The translations under genes and the position numbers were made by a program. Below, piece by piece: positions 43,872 through 52,943 of a stretch of DNA of 64,000 nt. A model generated the notes under the pieces. It had not been told where the DNA came from, did not search any database, and saw only the letters and a program-made list of their open reading frames with translations. The stretch's first letter is position 1; each line of letters starts with the position of its first letter. Origin of the DNA: JBMOKU01 sp049324315 (GTDB taxonomy: Bacteria > Bacillota > Clostridia > Peptostreptococcales > Thermotaleaceae); the NCBI GenBank assembly GCA_049324315.1, contig JBMOKU010000009.1:1-64000 (forward strand). The letters run 5' to 3'.

Positions 43872-44798
43872 ATGGTAGAAATCAACAAGATACCACAGGA
43901 CATGTGGGAATCAATATCTAATGAAGACAGAGATAAAGAAAAAATTGTTCGACCAAGTATGACCTACTGGCAGGATGCTTGGAGAAGATTAAAGCAAAAT
44001 AAAACAGCTATGCTGGGCTTGATTGTCATTGCACTTTTATTTGCCATAGCGATTGTGGGACCATGGCTTTCATCCACCACATACTCTGATCAGGATCTTA
44101 TGCGTGCCAATGAAGGTCCTAGTGCAGAGCACTGGTTCGGTACAGATGCCCATGGTAGAGACTTATTTATCAGAGTATTGTATGGTGCCCGTATTTCTCT
44201 ACTCGTTGCGGTTGTAGCAACAGTGGTTAACTTCTTTATCGGCGTTCTATATGGTGGAATTGCCGGATATATGGGTGGTAAGGTTGATAATATCATGATG
44301 CGTATTGTAGATATTATCTATACAATTCCGTTGGTATTATACGCCATTATTTTGATGGTCGTTATCGGAGCTGGTTTAAAGAGTATTATTATTACATTGG
44401 GTACGATTTATTGGGTAACGATGGCCCGTCTTGTAAGGGGGCAGATTTTAAGTTTAAAAGAACAGGAATTTGTATTGGCGGCTAGAACTTTAGGCGCAAG
44501 TACTTGGAGAATATTGATTCGTCACTTAATACCAAATGCAATGGGTCCCATCATTGTTGCGATTACGATGATGATACCTGGCGCAATTTTTACAGAGTCC
44601 TTCTTAAGCTTTATCGGACTTGGCGTTTCTGCACCGATGGCTTCGTGGGGATCCCTTGCCAGTGATGCGTTGGGTGGATTGCGTTCCTATCCATACCAAT
44701 TATTCTTCCCGGCAGCGGCAATCTGTATTACAATGTTGGCATTTAACTTCCTAGGTGATGGTTTAAGAGATGCTCTTGACCCACGTTTGCGTAAGTAG
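43872..44798 (+). CDS. oppC: Oligopeptide ABC transporter permease OppC
   Basis: 308 residues. An N-terminal cytoplasmic segment (TYWQDAWRRLKQNKTAMLGL) leads into the OppC_N helix, then HWFGTDAHGRDLFIRVLYGA, the EAA loop ARTLGASTWRILIRHLIPNA, and ESFLSFIGLGVSAPMASWG. Six membrane helices. Partner of OppB; ribosome site GGGGG upstream. The next gene starts 16 bp later. Confidence 0.95.
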   Translation: MVEINKIPQDMWESISNEDRDKEKIVRPSMTYWQDAWRRLKQNKTAMLGLIVIALLFAIAIVGPWLSSTTYSDQDLMRANEGPSAEHWFGTDAHGRDLFIRVLYGARISLLVAVVATVVNFFIGVLYGGIAGYMGGKVDNIMMRIVDIIYTIPLVLYAIILMVVIGAGLKSIIITLGTIYWVTMARLVRGQILSLKEQEFVLAARTLGASTWRILIRHLIPNAMGPIIVAITMMIPGAIFTESFLSFIGLGVSAPMASWGSLASDALGGLRSYPYQLFFPAAAICITMLAFNFLGDGLRDALDPRLRK

Positions 44799-44814
44799 AA
44801 AAGGGGTGACGATG

Positions 44815-45837
44815 ATGAGTAATGAAAGAATTCTTGAAGTAAAGAACCTGAAAACCTCTTTCTTTACCCATGTGGGTGAAGTAAAGGCCATCAGGGGTGT
44901 AAGCTTCGGGTTAGATAAAGGTGAAGCTATCGGAATTGTGGGTGAGTCAGGTAGTGGTAAGAGTGTTACGTCCATGTCTATCATGAAACTGCTTCAATAT
45001 CCTGGTAAGATTGTTGAAGGCGAAGTTTTCTTTAAAGGTGAAAATCTTGTAAACAAATCAGAAAAAGAGATGCAAACCATCCGCGGTAATGAAATTGCCA
45101 TGATTTTTCAAGACCCTATGACTTCGCTAAATCCTGTTTATACAGTGGGCGATCAGATTATGGAAGCCCTGCGAAAACACCAAGGACTCAGCAAAAAAGA
45201 TGCAAAAGAGAAAGCCATTGAGATGCTTCGACTGGTGGGTATTCCTTCACCAGAAAAACGGGTGGATAATTATCCCCACGAATTTAGCGGTGGTATGAGA
45301 CAAAGAGGGATGATTGCCATGGCGTTGTCCTGTGAACCCAGTTTGCTGATTGCTGATGAACCGACAACTGCCCTGGATGTTACGATTCAGGCTCAGATAT
45401 TGGAATTAATGAAGGATTTAAAAGAAAAAATCAATACATCCATTATATTGATTACCCACGATCTTGGTGTAGTTGCCGATGTATGCAGCAGAATTGTTGT
45501 TATGTATGGCGGGCTAATTATGGAAGAAGGATCAACCCATGATATTTTCTATAATCCAAAGCATCCATATACATGGGGATTATTAAAGTCTATACCACGA
45601 TTAGACTTAGGTGGCAAAAAACGACTTGTACCCATCGAAGGTACGCCTCCCGACTTGCTGCATCCGCCAAAAGGCTGTCCTTTTGCGGCCAGATGTCCTT
45701 ATGCAATGAAGATTTGTCAGGAAGCTATGCCTCAATATTATGAAACCGGCAATAATCACCGTTCAGCCTGTTGGCTGTTGGATAAGAATGCTCCTCACGT
45801 GGAAGTAGACACAGGTGTGCAAAGGGGGAGAGTATAA
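44815..45837 (+). CDS. oppD: Oligopeptide ABC transporter ATPase OppD
   Basis: 340 residues; ATGs at 44812 and 44815 are adjacent and AGGGGTGA suits the second. Walker A GESGSGKSV, Q-loop FQDPMTSLNP, ABC signature HEFSGGMRQRG, Walker B LLIADEPTTALD and the His switch ITHDLG. The C-terminal oligopeptide_HPY region has four Cys (GCPFAARCPYAMKIC...), a [4Fe-4S] site known in DppD/OppD-type ATPases. Shares 1 bp with oppF. Confidence 0.96.
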   Translation: MSNERILEVKNLKTSFFTHVGEVKAIRGVSFGLDKGEAIGIVGESGSGKSVTSMSIMKLLQYPGKIVEGEVFFKGENLVNKSEKEMQTIRGNEIAMIFQDPMTSLNPVYTVGDQIMEALRKHQGLSKKDAKEKAIEMLRLVGIPSPEKRVDNYPHEFSGGMRQRGMIAMALSCEPSLLIADEPTTALDVTIQAQILELMKDLKEKINTSIILITHDLGVVADVCSRIVVMYGGLIMEEGSTHDIFYNPKHPYTWGLLKSIPRLDLGGKKRLVPIEGTPPDLLHPPKGCPFAARCPYAMKICQEAMPQYYETGNNHRSACWLLDKNAPHVEVDTGVQRGRV

Positions 45838-46820
45838 TGAGCAAGAAAAATAATGAAGTTTTAATTGAAGTAAAAAATTTAAAAAAGTTTTTCCCGGTCC
45901 GTAAAGGCTTTCTTGGAGGAGAAACACAATATGTAAAAGCCGTTAATGATGTAAGCTTTTACATCCGTAAGGGAGAAACCTTAGGCTTAGTGGGTGAATC
46001 CGGATGTGGGAAATCAACGACCGGAAGGACCGTTATCAGACTTTATAAGCCTACAGGCGGAGAAATTATCTATGATGGTGCAGAATTGGGAATGATGAAC
46101 GATAGAGAACTTCTTCCTTTCAGAAAAAAGATGCAGATGATTTTCCAGGACCCATATGCATCCCTGAACTCTCGTATGACCGTAGGCGATATCATTGGAG
46201 AACCTCTGGATATCCATGGTCTTGCTTCCGGAAAGGAAAGACTGGAAATTATTCACGATCTTTTGCATAGAGTCGGTTTGGCGCCGGACCATGCTGTAAG
46301 ATATCCCCATGAGTTCAGTGGTGGACAGAGACAGCGTATTGGTATCGCAAGGGCATTAGCCGTGCAGCCGGAGTTTATTATCTGTGATGAGCCAATTTCA
46401 GCGCTCGACGTATCTATTCAGGCACAGGTTGTCAATATGTTGGAAGACTTGCAAAGTGAGTTAGGTCTGACGTATTTGTTTATTGCCCATGACCTTTCCA
46501 TGGTACGACATATTTCCGATAGAGTTGGTGTTATGTATCTTGGTAAGCTTGTTGAAATAGCCGATCGAGATGAATTATATGATAAGCCGGTTCATCCGTA
46601 CACCCAGGCATTGTTATCAGCAATTCCAATTCCTGATCCGGATGTAGCCCAAGCAAAAAATAGAATCATCCTCGAAGGGGATGTACCAAGTCCGATCAAT
46701 CCGCCTTCAGGCTGTCCTTTTAGAACAAGATGTCAATATGCTATGCCAAAATGTGCTGAAGTGGAACCAGAATTGAAGGAAATTGCTCCTGATCATATGG
46801 CAGCATGCCATCTGTTATAG
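45837..46820 (+). CDS. oppF: Oligopeptide ABC transporter ATPase OppF
   Basis: 327 residues; the ATG overlaps the oppD stop by one base. Walker A GESGCGKSTTG, FQDPYASLNSRM, signature HEFSGGQRQRIG, Walker B FIICDEPISALD, and IAHDLSMV. The C-terminal Cys set is GCPFRTRCQYAMPKC. It pairs with OppD to power peptide import. A 380-bp gap with a repeat and an unusual Shine-Dalgarno sequence separates it from oppA. Confidence 0.96.
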   Translation: MSKKNNEVLIEVKNLKKFFPVRKGFLGGETQYVKAVNDVSFYIRKGETLGLVGESGCGKSTTGRTVIRLYKPTGGEIIYDGAELGMMNDRELLPFRKKMQMIFQDPYASLNSRMTVGDIIGEPLDIHGLASGKERLEIIHDLLHRVGLAPDHAVRYPHEFSGGQRQRIGIARALAVQPEFIICDEPISALDVSIQAQVVNMLEDLQSELGLTYLFIAHDLSMVRHISDRVGVMYLGKLVEIADRDELYDKPVHPYTQALLSAIPIPDPDVAQAKNRIILEGDVPSPINPPSGCPFRTRCQYAMPKCAEVEPELKEIAPDHMAACHLL

Positions 46821-46852
46821 AATTTAATAGAGGTTAGAAGTTAGGGAGAGAA

Positions 46853-46877
46853 GTAGGGGCGAACAGTGTTCGCCCGC
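46853..46877 (+). repeat. Palindromic dispersed repeat (GAACAGTGTTC type)
   Basis: GTAGGGGCGAACAGTG then TTCGCCCGC, preceded by GGTTAGAAGTTAGGG, an arm sequence also found in the element at 52744. It lies inside the opp operon. Confidence 0.7.
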
Positions 46878-47121
46878 TAACCCTTTCAGATAGAAATTAA
46901 CTATTTTTGTAAATCCATTCTAAAAATTTTGCATGTAAAAAATTTTATATGAAAATATAAATTATGAAGGATTTTTCTGACAAGTATCGAATATTAATAA
47001 ATTAGGCGTGGAAATGCCATATATTTTTCACAAAAATTGTCAGAGTATTCTCTATCATTACAGTCCGGTAACAAATTTTTATTAGCTTGTTAATAAAAAG
47101 TAAATATATTCAAAAAATATT

Positions 47122-47132
47122 AAGGAGGTGAT
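47122..47132 (+). promoter_or_regulatory. Extended Shine-Dalgarno without a start codon
   Basis: AAGGAGGTGAT is complementary to 11 nt of the 16S rRNA 3' end, far more than a normal site, yet no start codon with usable spacing follows; oppA begins about 70 nt later with its own GGGAGGGG. Such Stab-SD sequences stabilise mRNA in Bacillus (cry3A). A stabilising role is inferred. Confidence 0.4.
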
Positions 47133-47200
47133 TTCGGGGAATATTATCGTGTATAAGTATTCTTAATTCGTATCTTTTAAATTTATGGGAGGGGATTTAA

Positions 47201-48829
47201 TTGTTTAAAAAGAGTTTAGCATTAATGGTAATTGTTGCTCTTGTATTATCAGCATTCGTTGGCTGTGGCCCGAAAGCGCCTGAGCAACCTGCAGAACAAG
47301 CTCCAGCAGCTGAGCAAGTATTAAGATATAATCTAGGTGGAGATCCAAAAACCATTGACCCACAATTGAACTCCGCTAATGACGGCGGTAACATCATCAA
47401 CAATATGTATGAAGGTTTGATGAGAGAAGTAGGTGGAAAATTAGAGCCAGCTATGGCAGAAAGCTATACTGTATCTGATGATGGCTTAACGTACACATTC
47501 AAGTTAAGAGATGCTAAATGGTCAGATGGCCAGCCTGTTACAGCAGGTGATTTCGAATATTCATGGAAGAGAGCATTAGATCCTGCGGTTGCTTCCGAGT
47601 ATGCATTCCAAATGTATTATATTGAAGGTGCCCAAGCTTTCAATGAAGGTACAGGAAGTCTGGATGCTGTGGCAGTAAAAGCTGTTGATGACAAGACATT
47701 AGAAGTTAAGTTGGTGGGACCTACGCCATATTTCTTAGACTTAACAGCATTCTATACTTTCTTGCCAACAAGAAAAGATGTTGTTGATAAAGATCCAGAA
47801 GGATGGGCAAAAAATCCTGAGTTAGCTGTATCTAACGGACCTTTCAAATTGGCTGAGTATGCAGTTGGCGATAAGATTGTTCTTGTGAAGAATGAAAACT
47901 ACTGGAAAGCTGACCAAACAAAGGTTGATAAAATTGAAGCTTCTATGATCGTTGAAGAATCAACGATTTTAACAGCATATGAATCAGATGAATTAGATGT
48001 TATTGATCTAGTACCGGTACAAGAAATCCCAAGATTAGAAAAAGAAGATCCAACATTTATGAATTTACCATTAATCGGTACTTACTACTATATCTTTAAT
48101 GTAACAAAAGCGCCTACAGATGATGTAAGAGTAAGAAAGGCATTAACAATGGCTATCGATAGAACAGCCATCGTTGAGAAGATTACAAAGGGTGGACAGT
48201 TACCTGCAACAGGCTTTGTACCTCCAGGATTAAAAGATGCTGATGGTAAAGAATTTAGAAGTGTCGGTGGAGACTATGGTATCGATCCAAAGGCTGCACA
48301 AGTTGAAGAAGCAAAAGCTTTATTAGCTGAAGCTGGATATCCTGATGGTCAAGGATTCCCAACACTTGAAGTTTTATATAACACAAATGAAGCGCATAAA
48401 GCTATCGCGGAAGCAATCCAAGAGATGTGGAAGCAAAATCTTGGTATTAACGTAACACTTCAAAATCAAGAGTGGGCTGTATTCCAAGATACAAGACATC
48501 AAGGAAACTTCTCCGTTGCGAGAGCAGGTTGGTTAGGAGACTATCCAGACCCAATGACTATGCTTGACCTTTGGACTTCTTATTCTGGCAACAATGATGC
48601 TCAGTGGAAGGTTGAAGCATATGACAAATTAATCGAAGAATCTAAAACAAAGTCTGGAAAAGAGAGATTTGATTTGTTATATCAGGCTGAAAAAATGATG
48701 ATGGATGAAATGATCGTTATGCCAATTTACTACTATACAGACCAAATCATGGTTAAAGAAAGAGTAAAAGGCTTCGAAAGAACTACCATGGGACATATGT
48801 ACTTTGGTAAAGTATCCATTGAAGAATAG
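47201..48829 (+). CDS. oppA: Oligopeptide ABC transporter substrate-binding lipoprotein OppA (operon copy)
   Basis: 542 residues, TTG start with GGGAGGGG upstream. Lipoprotein signal VALVLSAFVGC (Cys22) and an Ala/Pro/Gln linker. SBP_bac_5 core: RYNLGGDPKTIDPQLNSAND, RKALTMAIDRTAIVEK, YPDGQGFPTLEVLYNTNEA. It is highly similar to the protein at 12902 and to the remnant at 49808. It serves OppBCDF. Its smooth AT-rich codon use (TTA, AGA, CCA) differs slightly from its paralog and suggests high expression. A terminator follows. Confidence 0.95.
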   Translation: MFKKSLALMVIVALVLSAFVGCGPKAPEQPAEQAPAAEQVLRYNLGGDPKTIDPQLNSANDGGNIINNMYEGLMREVGGKLEPAMAESYTVSDDGLTYTFKLRDAKWSDGQPVTAGDFEYSWKRALDPAVASEYAFQMYYIEGAQAFNEGTGSLDAVAVKAVDDKTLEVKLVGPTPYFLDLTAFYTFLPTRKDVVDKDPEGWAKNPELAVSNGPFKLAEYAVGDKIVLVKNENYWKADQTKVDKIEASMIVEESTILTAYESDELDVIDLVPVQEIPRLEKEDPTFMNLPLIGTYYYIFNVTKAPTDDVRVRKALTMAIDRTAIVEKITKGGQLPATGFVPPGLKDADGKEFRSVGGDYGIDPKAAQVEEAKALLAEAGYPDGQGFPTLEVLYNTNEAHKAIAEAIQEMWKQNLGINVTLQNQEWAVFQDTRHQGNFSVARAGWLGDYPDPMTMLDLWTSYSGNNDAQWKVEAYDKLIEESKTKSGKERFDLLYQAEKMMMDEMIVMPIYYYTDQIMVKERVKGFERTTMGHMYFGKVSIEE

Positions 48830-48836
48830 TATTTTT

Positions 48837-48869
48837 TAAAAGATGGTGCACTGGCACCATCTTTTTTTC
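48837..48869 (+). terminator. Terminator of the opp operon
   Basis: AAAGATGGTGC pairs with GCACCATCTTT around ACTG, then a T run. Confidence 0.9.
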
Positions 48870-48893
48870 TGCTTTGGATCATGTCTTGATGTC

Positions 48894-49460
48894 CTACTGG
48901 TCGGTGACGCAGATTCCGTGAAAAATGATGCTTTCCAGCTTTTCAATTAGTCTGTTGACGGTCATCACTTGTAAATCATGTTTGCTTAAAAAATCAAAAT
49001 CCATCAGACCTTTTATTGTACTGTGAATCATAAGCATGAGCACATCAATATCTATATTTCTCCTTATAATGCCAGCCGCAATTCCCTCGCTGATTAGCTG
49101 TCGAAACAGTTCTTGCTTAAATAAGAATAGGCTATCGATTTTTTTCCACTCATCAGGGAAACTTTTTCGCAGCTCGTCAATGACAAATAGAGGAATCGTA
49201 TACTCATAATAATTTAGCAGCACAGCCTTTAGTTTATCTCTCAAATTCTTTTCTAAGGCGATTCTTTCCAGTGTGCATTCCTTATCCTTGTGTATGTGCT
49301 GGTCAATGATTACGCTGATGATTTCGTCCTTGCTTTGGAAATGTTTATAAATTGTTTTTTTGCTGATACCCAGTTGACTGCAAATATCGTCTACGGTGAA
49401 GCCCCTAACGCCATAACGTAGTACAAGATTCCTTGATACATCAATAATTCTGTCTTTCAA
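48894..49460 (-). CDS. TetR family transcriptional regulator
   Basis: 188 residues, TTG start with GGGAGG 5 nt upstream. The N-terminal HTH is clear: YGVRGFTVDDICSQLGISKK and TIYKHFQSKDEI. The C-terminal 130 residues are a helical ligand domain typical of TetR proteins that repress transport or efflux genes. It is convergent to the opp operon, and an operator-like dyad lies upstream, so it may control only itself. Target and ligand are unknown. Confidence 0.9.
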   Translation of the reverse strand: MKDRIIDVSRNLVLRYGVRGFTVDDICSQLGISKKTIYKHFQSKDEIISVIIDQHIHKDKECTLERIALEKNLRDKLKAVLLNYYEYTIPLFVIDELRKSFPDEWKKIDSLFLFKQELFRQLISEGIAAGIIRRNIDIDVLMLMIHSTIKGLMDFDFLSKHDLQVMTVNRLIEKLESIIFHGICVTDQ

Positions 49461-49476
49461 AGCAACCTCCCTCTAG

Positions 49477-49500
49477 AAACCGATAAATTTCTATTAGTTT
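49477..49500. promoter_or_regulatory. Operator-like dyad upstream of tetR
   Basis: AAACCGATA and TATTAGTTT (7 of 9 paired) surround AATTTC, 17 bp before the tetR start. Likely TetR-type operator. The rest of 49501-49807 is AT-rich with no feature seen. Confidence 0.4.
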
Positions 49501-49807
49501 CCATTTCGTTATATAATATCTTTCTTACCCTTACAATAAAGATTTTTCCACAATCATTTAACGAAAAAATAATAGTTAAGCTGAAAAGCAGACTTTGAGA
49601 GCCTGTCCATCGACAAAATGTTTATGCCATTATAGTTCTTATTATAGAAAAAAAAAGAATTCATTGAAATGGTTATTGATGAAATTGTTACAAAATTATA
49701 AAGAAACATTTAAATTTCGCAAACAATTATTTTCCTTTATTGTAAATGTTTTGAATATATAATAAAATAGTGAAGAATATGATAACTTACTGAAGGAATC
49801 AAAATAA

Positions 49808-49987
49808 TTAAGAGGTAAAAAAAGATTTGAAAAGCTATACGCAGCAGAAAAGTTGATGATGGATGATATGATTGTTATTCCAGTCTATCATTACGTAGAA
49901 AAATTAATGATTAAAGAGCATGTTAAAAACATTAAAATGGTCGGGATGGGCCACTGGTGGCTTGGATTTGGTGATATTCAAAAATAG
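49808..49987 (+). pseudogene. Remnant of a third oppA (C-terminal end only)
   Basis: An open frame without a start codon encodes KRFEKLYAAEKLMMDDMIVI and PVYHYVEKLMIKEHVKN, ending GDIQK. It aligns with the last 60 residues of OppA (RFDLLYQAEKMMMDEMIVMP in the intact copy). A stop codon lies just upstream at 49805 and the N-terminal 480 residues are absent. It is a decayed duplicate left by deletion. Confidence 0.85.
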
Positions 49988-50000
49988 GTTTTCACTATGT

Positions 50001-50031
50001 ATAGGATGGTACGGCAGTGCCATCCTTTTAC
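50001..50031. terminator. Terminator between oppA remnant and small Cys-rich gene
   Basis: ATAGGATGG pairs with CCATCC, followed by TTTTA; it can act on both strands. Confidence 0.65.
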
Positions 50032-50193
50032 CTATTCCGACAGCTTTTCTTCTGCTTTTAAATTTTCTCTTATTTTAGCTTGGTAGTAGACGCACTGAGG
50101 GTGGGGTGTAGACGATACAATGCTGACATGAGTAAGGGTACACTTGCCGTCGTTCTCGAAAAAACAATCCAAGGAACAGTTGATATTTGTCAT
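50032..50193 (-). CDS. Small Cys-rich protein (DUF1540-like)
   Basis: 53 residues, read directly from the complement: it starts MTNINCSLDCFFENDGKC and continues TLTHVSIVSSTPHPQCVYY, with Cys6, Cys10, Cys18 and Cys34. The Cys spacing resembles small metal-binding proteins of Clostridia (DUF1540-like, sometimes mislabelled hydroxymyristoyl-ACP dehydratase). A strong AGGAGGCGATCGAA site precedes the ATG, and a terminator follows, so it is very likely real. Function unknown. Confidence 0.75.
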   Translation of the reverse strand: MTNINCSLDCFFENDGKCTLTHVSIVSSTPHPQCVYYQAKIRENLKAEEKLSE

Positions 50194-50354
50194 TTCGATC
50201 GCCTCCTATGATTAGTATTTGAGTAAATGTAAATATCATGACATGAAAAATATGTATGAAACTGTGAAACACGTTTTTTGTTATTATGGATAATCGTATA
50301 GATTTTACAAAAATTCATAACCTATAATGAAGCATAGTTTTTTTGAATAAAAAA

Positions 50355-50413
50355 GACTTGACGGTAAAGCGACAAATCTTTAAACTTGCCGATACACGAT
50401 ACACGATACACGG
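50355..50413 (+). repeat. Dispersed element, partial copy 3
   Basis: CAAATCTTTAAACTTGCC followed by CGATACACGATACACGATAC repeats the core and one arm of the element at 10018-10113. It lies 20 bp before the DarT-like gene. Confidence 0.55.
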
Positions 50414-50431
50414 ATATATGGCGGTGATGAT

Positions 50432-51016
50432 ATGTTTTTTCCTGATTATGAACAAACAGGGGTTGTTTATCATATTGTAAGCATTATTGATCTGGAGGAT
50501 GTATTAAGCCAAGGTATACGATATAATGATAAAATTACATACAAATCAAAATACCATAAATTCCATAGGATGATCGATTCATTAAAGACCAAGCATATTC
50601 CGGAATGGGTTATTCGAGAGAAATCAATTTTTGCCAGTTTTAATTATCCAAAAGACCATAAGTTCCATTCTCATACAGCTATACTTGCTATAAAAATAGA
50701 TCCGGATCGCTGCTGGGTAGCCAATGAAAACTGTGCAAATCAGGTGTACGAGCCTTTTATACTTGAAAGAATTGATTATTTTTGCCAGTGCAGCAGATAT
50801 CTTGAAAAAGAAGGAAAGGAGTTACTTTTAAAATATTGGGACACATCTTTAAGCTTTCGAGAAAATTTGCTTCGTCGACTGGATAAGAAAAAGGGATATG
50901 ATGCAGAAGTTTTGATCCAACATGATATCCCGCCAGAAAACATACAATTATTGTCTATTATTTCAGACCATCGAATGATGGATGTACACTCGTGGATAGA
51001 AAGATTTTGCAAATGA
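50432..51016 (+). CDS. DarT-like ADP-ribosyltransferase-fold protein (DUF4433-like)
   Basis: 194 residues. VYHIVSIIDLEDVLSQGIRY near the N-terminus and DAEVLIQHDIPPENIQLLSI near the C-terminus follow the DarT pattern (YHIT...NL..IL..G, then an AEVLV..IPPE block with the catalytic Glu). An Arg/Phe-rich middle (WVIREKSIFASFNYPKDH) could bind NAD. DarT toxins modify thymidine in DNA and are paired with a DarG macrodomain antitoxin; none is encoded next to it. GGCGGTGATGAT precedes the ATG. The fold assignment is by motif only, and it may be an inactive or differently acting relative. Confidence 0.55.
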   Translation: MFFPDYEQTGVVYHIVSIIDLEDVLSQGIRYNDKITYKSKYHKFHRMIDSLKTKHIPEWVIREKSIFASFNYPKDHKFHSHTAILAIKIDPDRCWVANENCANQVYEPFILERIDYFCQCSRYLEKEGKELLLKYWDTSLSFRENLLRRLDKKKGYDAEVLIQHDIPPENIQLLSIISDHRMMDVHSWIERFCK

Positions 51017-51030
51017 CAGAAAGCTATCTT

Positions 51031-52569
51031 CTAATCATCTTCATTTTCATCAAATACAAAGTCTGCAAATGGAGAGATAAAATTTGTATCATCTTGCTCC
51101 GTATCAATAGTATCCATATTTGACAGGGACAGCATTGCCAAGCTTGTTCTAAGGGCATACTTTGCTTCATAGTTTTTTATATCTAACATGATTTTATCTT
51201 TCTTTGGATAAAGCTTGAAGCCTTTCACAAGCACACAACTGTTTTCATTGCTTCTCATCAGAGAAGGATCAAATACATCCAGCTTTGATGGCTCAGAGCG
51301 AAAGAGATTTAGAGAGATATAAGGGGGCGCAATTTGCAAGCCGGACATGTTGATACTGGCATCAAAATAAGCACAGATCTGATTGGATAAAAGCCCTTTA
51401 TTTTTCTTATGATTTTCTGACGTATACAAAGCATGTAATCCATTCAAAAAAGTGCCTATGTCCTTAGTGGATACTTTTATTTTCTTTTTTTTCTGGCTCT
51501 GAAAAAGATGGGTTTCATGATTCCAGGTATGATTTAGCATACGATATATTTTTCTGGCAGTATCAAGAAAGGCCTCGTACTGGGTATATTCATAACCCTT
51601 TACTAAGGCTTCTATGGCCTTGGCGTGGGTAGAGGTGGAGGTTTCCTTATCTCCATACCTTTCACTGCTTAGTTTGCCTGTGCCCAATTCTCTTGAACAG
51701 ATTTCCGCACAAAGGGTTGCAGTGAAGTCATGTTCCACTGTGGTATTATCAAAGATTGTCATGGTGTCGATAACATAGGGAACGACGTTAACTAAATCCC
51801 GTGTCTTTAGTCCGTAAAATTTCTCCTTTGATACAAGAATATACTCCATTAACTGCTGAGACAATTCTTGAAAGAAGCGTGCCAAATCAGCATCAAAATA
51901 GTTTTCATAGACATTTTCGGCACTTAATACTTGATATAGATTGGCATAGGCTGCCATCATATAAACCTGATCCTGCAAGCTGACCTCCTTTTTTTTCTCT
52001 TCTAATGTAACATCGACAGATGATGCGGACTTATCTTTTTTCGCTATGAAAAATCCTTGTGCATTTCTTAAAGATTCATGACAGAATTTCCCCTGCTCAA
52101 CGGCTAAATACATAAATAACATTCCTATGTACTTTTCCTTATCAGAGGCTGGTGCGTCGATGCTTTCAAGGCCCTTATGATGGAGGTGTTTTGCCAGCCC
52201 GATTTCATTCATAATCAAGAAAGCCTGATTTTCCGGCAGCAGTGTTTTCTTAAAGGTGCTTTCATCCCAATTGGATATTTCTTTATCTCCTTCATCATTT
52301 TCATTTGATAGAAAGACCGGAATACCCTTCGTATAAATGGCTTTTAATGGTGTAATCTTATTAAAAAAATCTGATTTTTCCTGTATTGATGAAGATTTTA
52401 GTTTGTCTTTAAATGAGGAAAGCGTATCTTCAGGAATATTTATCTTAATTCCCATCCCAGACAGTAGGGAAAGGGAATACGTATTTGAGAAGGCATAATT
52501 GATAGATTGCTTTGTCATTTTACTTATGGAAAGGGTTCCGTATTCTTCAGAGAAAGGATCATAAATCAT
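51031..52569 (-). CDS. Large uncharacterised helical protein
   Basis: 512 residues from the ATG at 52569 (GGTGAGAAGA upstream; 52596 has no site). No signal peptide or membrane helix. Recurrent helical segments with aromatic residues (DQVYMMAAYANLYQVLSAEN, TARKIYRMLNHTWNHETHLF, DIGTFLNGLHALYTSENH) resemble an alpha/alpha-toroid as in six-hairpin glycosidase or YyaL-like proteins, but no catalytic signature is seen. It ends with an acidic tail (FDENEDD). It is convergent to the DarT-like gene, 14 bp apart. Function unknown. Confidence 0.7.
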   Translation of the reverse strand: MIYDPFSEEYGTLSISKMTKQSINYAFSNTYSLSLLSGMGIKINIPEDTLSSFKDKLKSSSIQEKSDFFNKITPLKAIYTKGIPVFLSNENDEGDKEISNWDESTFKKTLLPENQAFLIMNEIGLAKHLHHKGLESIDAPASDKEKYIGMLFMYLAVEQGKFCHESLRNAQGFFIAKKDKSASSVDVTLEEKKKEVSLQDQVYMMAAYANLYQVLSAENVYENYFDADLARFFQELSQQLMEYILVSKEKFYGLKTRDLVNVVPYVIDTMTIFDNTTVEHDFTATLCAEICSRELGTGKLSSERYGDKETSTSTHAKAIEALVKGYEYTQYEAFLDTARKIYRMLNHTWNHETHLFQSQKKKKIKVSTKDIGTFLNGLHALYTSENHKKNKGLLSNQICAYFDASINMSGLQIAPPYISLNLFRSEPSKLDVFDPSLMRSNENSCVLVKGFKLYPKKDKIMLDIKNYEAKYALRTSLAMLSLSNMDTIDTEQDDTNFISPFADFVFDENEDD

Positions 52570-52743
52570 TCTTCTCACCAACCTTTTTATTTTCATCTAT
52601 ATCTATAGATATGCAATAATGTCGGAAAACTTCCTTTGAAAGTATAAAGTTTGAAAAAATTAAGGTATAATAAATATACATCTGTGTGCTGATGGGATTT
52701 TAAATATGTGAAGTATTTTAGACGGAAGGATAGGTTGCTATCG

Positions 52744-52857
52744 GGTTAAACGTTAGAAGTTAGGGCTAGAGGTGTGCATGTCAATCTTTGTGGTCTATAA
52801 GATTTAAATACTTATAAGGTAGACCCTAAAACGTCTAACGTCTAACTTCTAACCAAA
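52744..52857. repeat. Dispersed inverted-arm element, copy 4
   Basis: GTTAGAAGTTAGGG at the left pairs with CCCTAAAACG.CTAACTTCTAAC at the right; the inside has GTCAATCTTTGTGGTCTATA, close to the core of the copy at 10018 (GTCAATCTTTAAGGTCTTTT). GGTCTATAAG/CTTATAAGGTAGACC makes an inner stem. The remainder of the 374-bp gap (52570-52943) shows nothing else. Confidence 0.65.
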
Positions 52858-52943
52858 TAGTAGTCTATTCTTCATAAGAGAAGATGGATAAATGATTACA
52901 TAGCTTTACGCATATATTTATACAGAAGGGGAGTAGAACGAAG

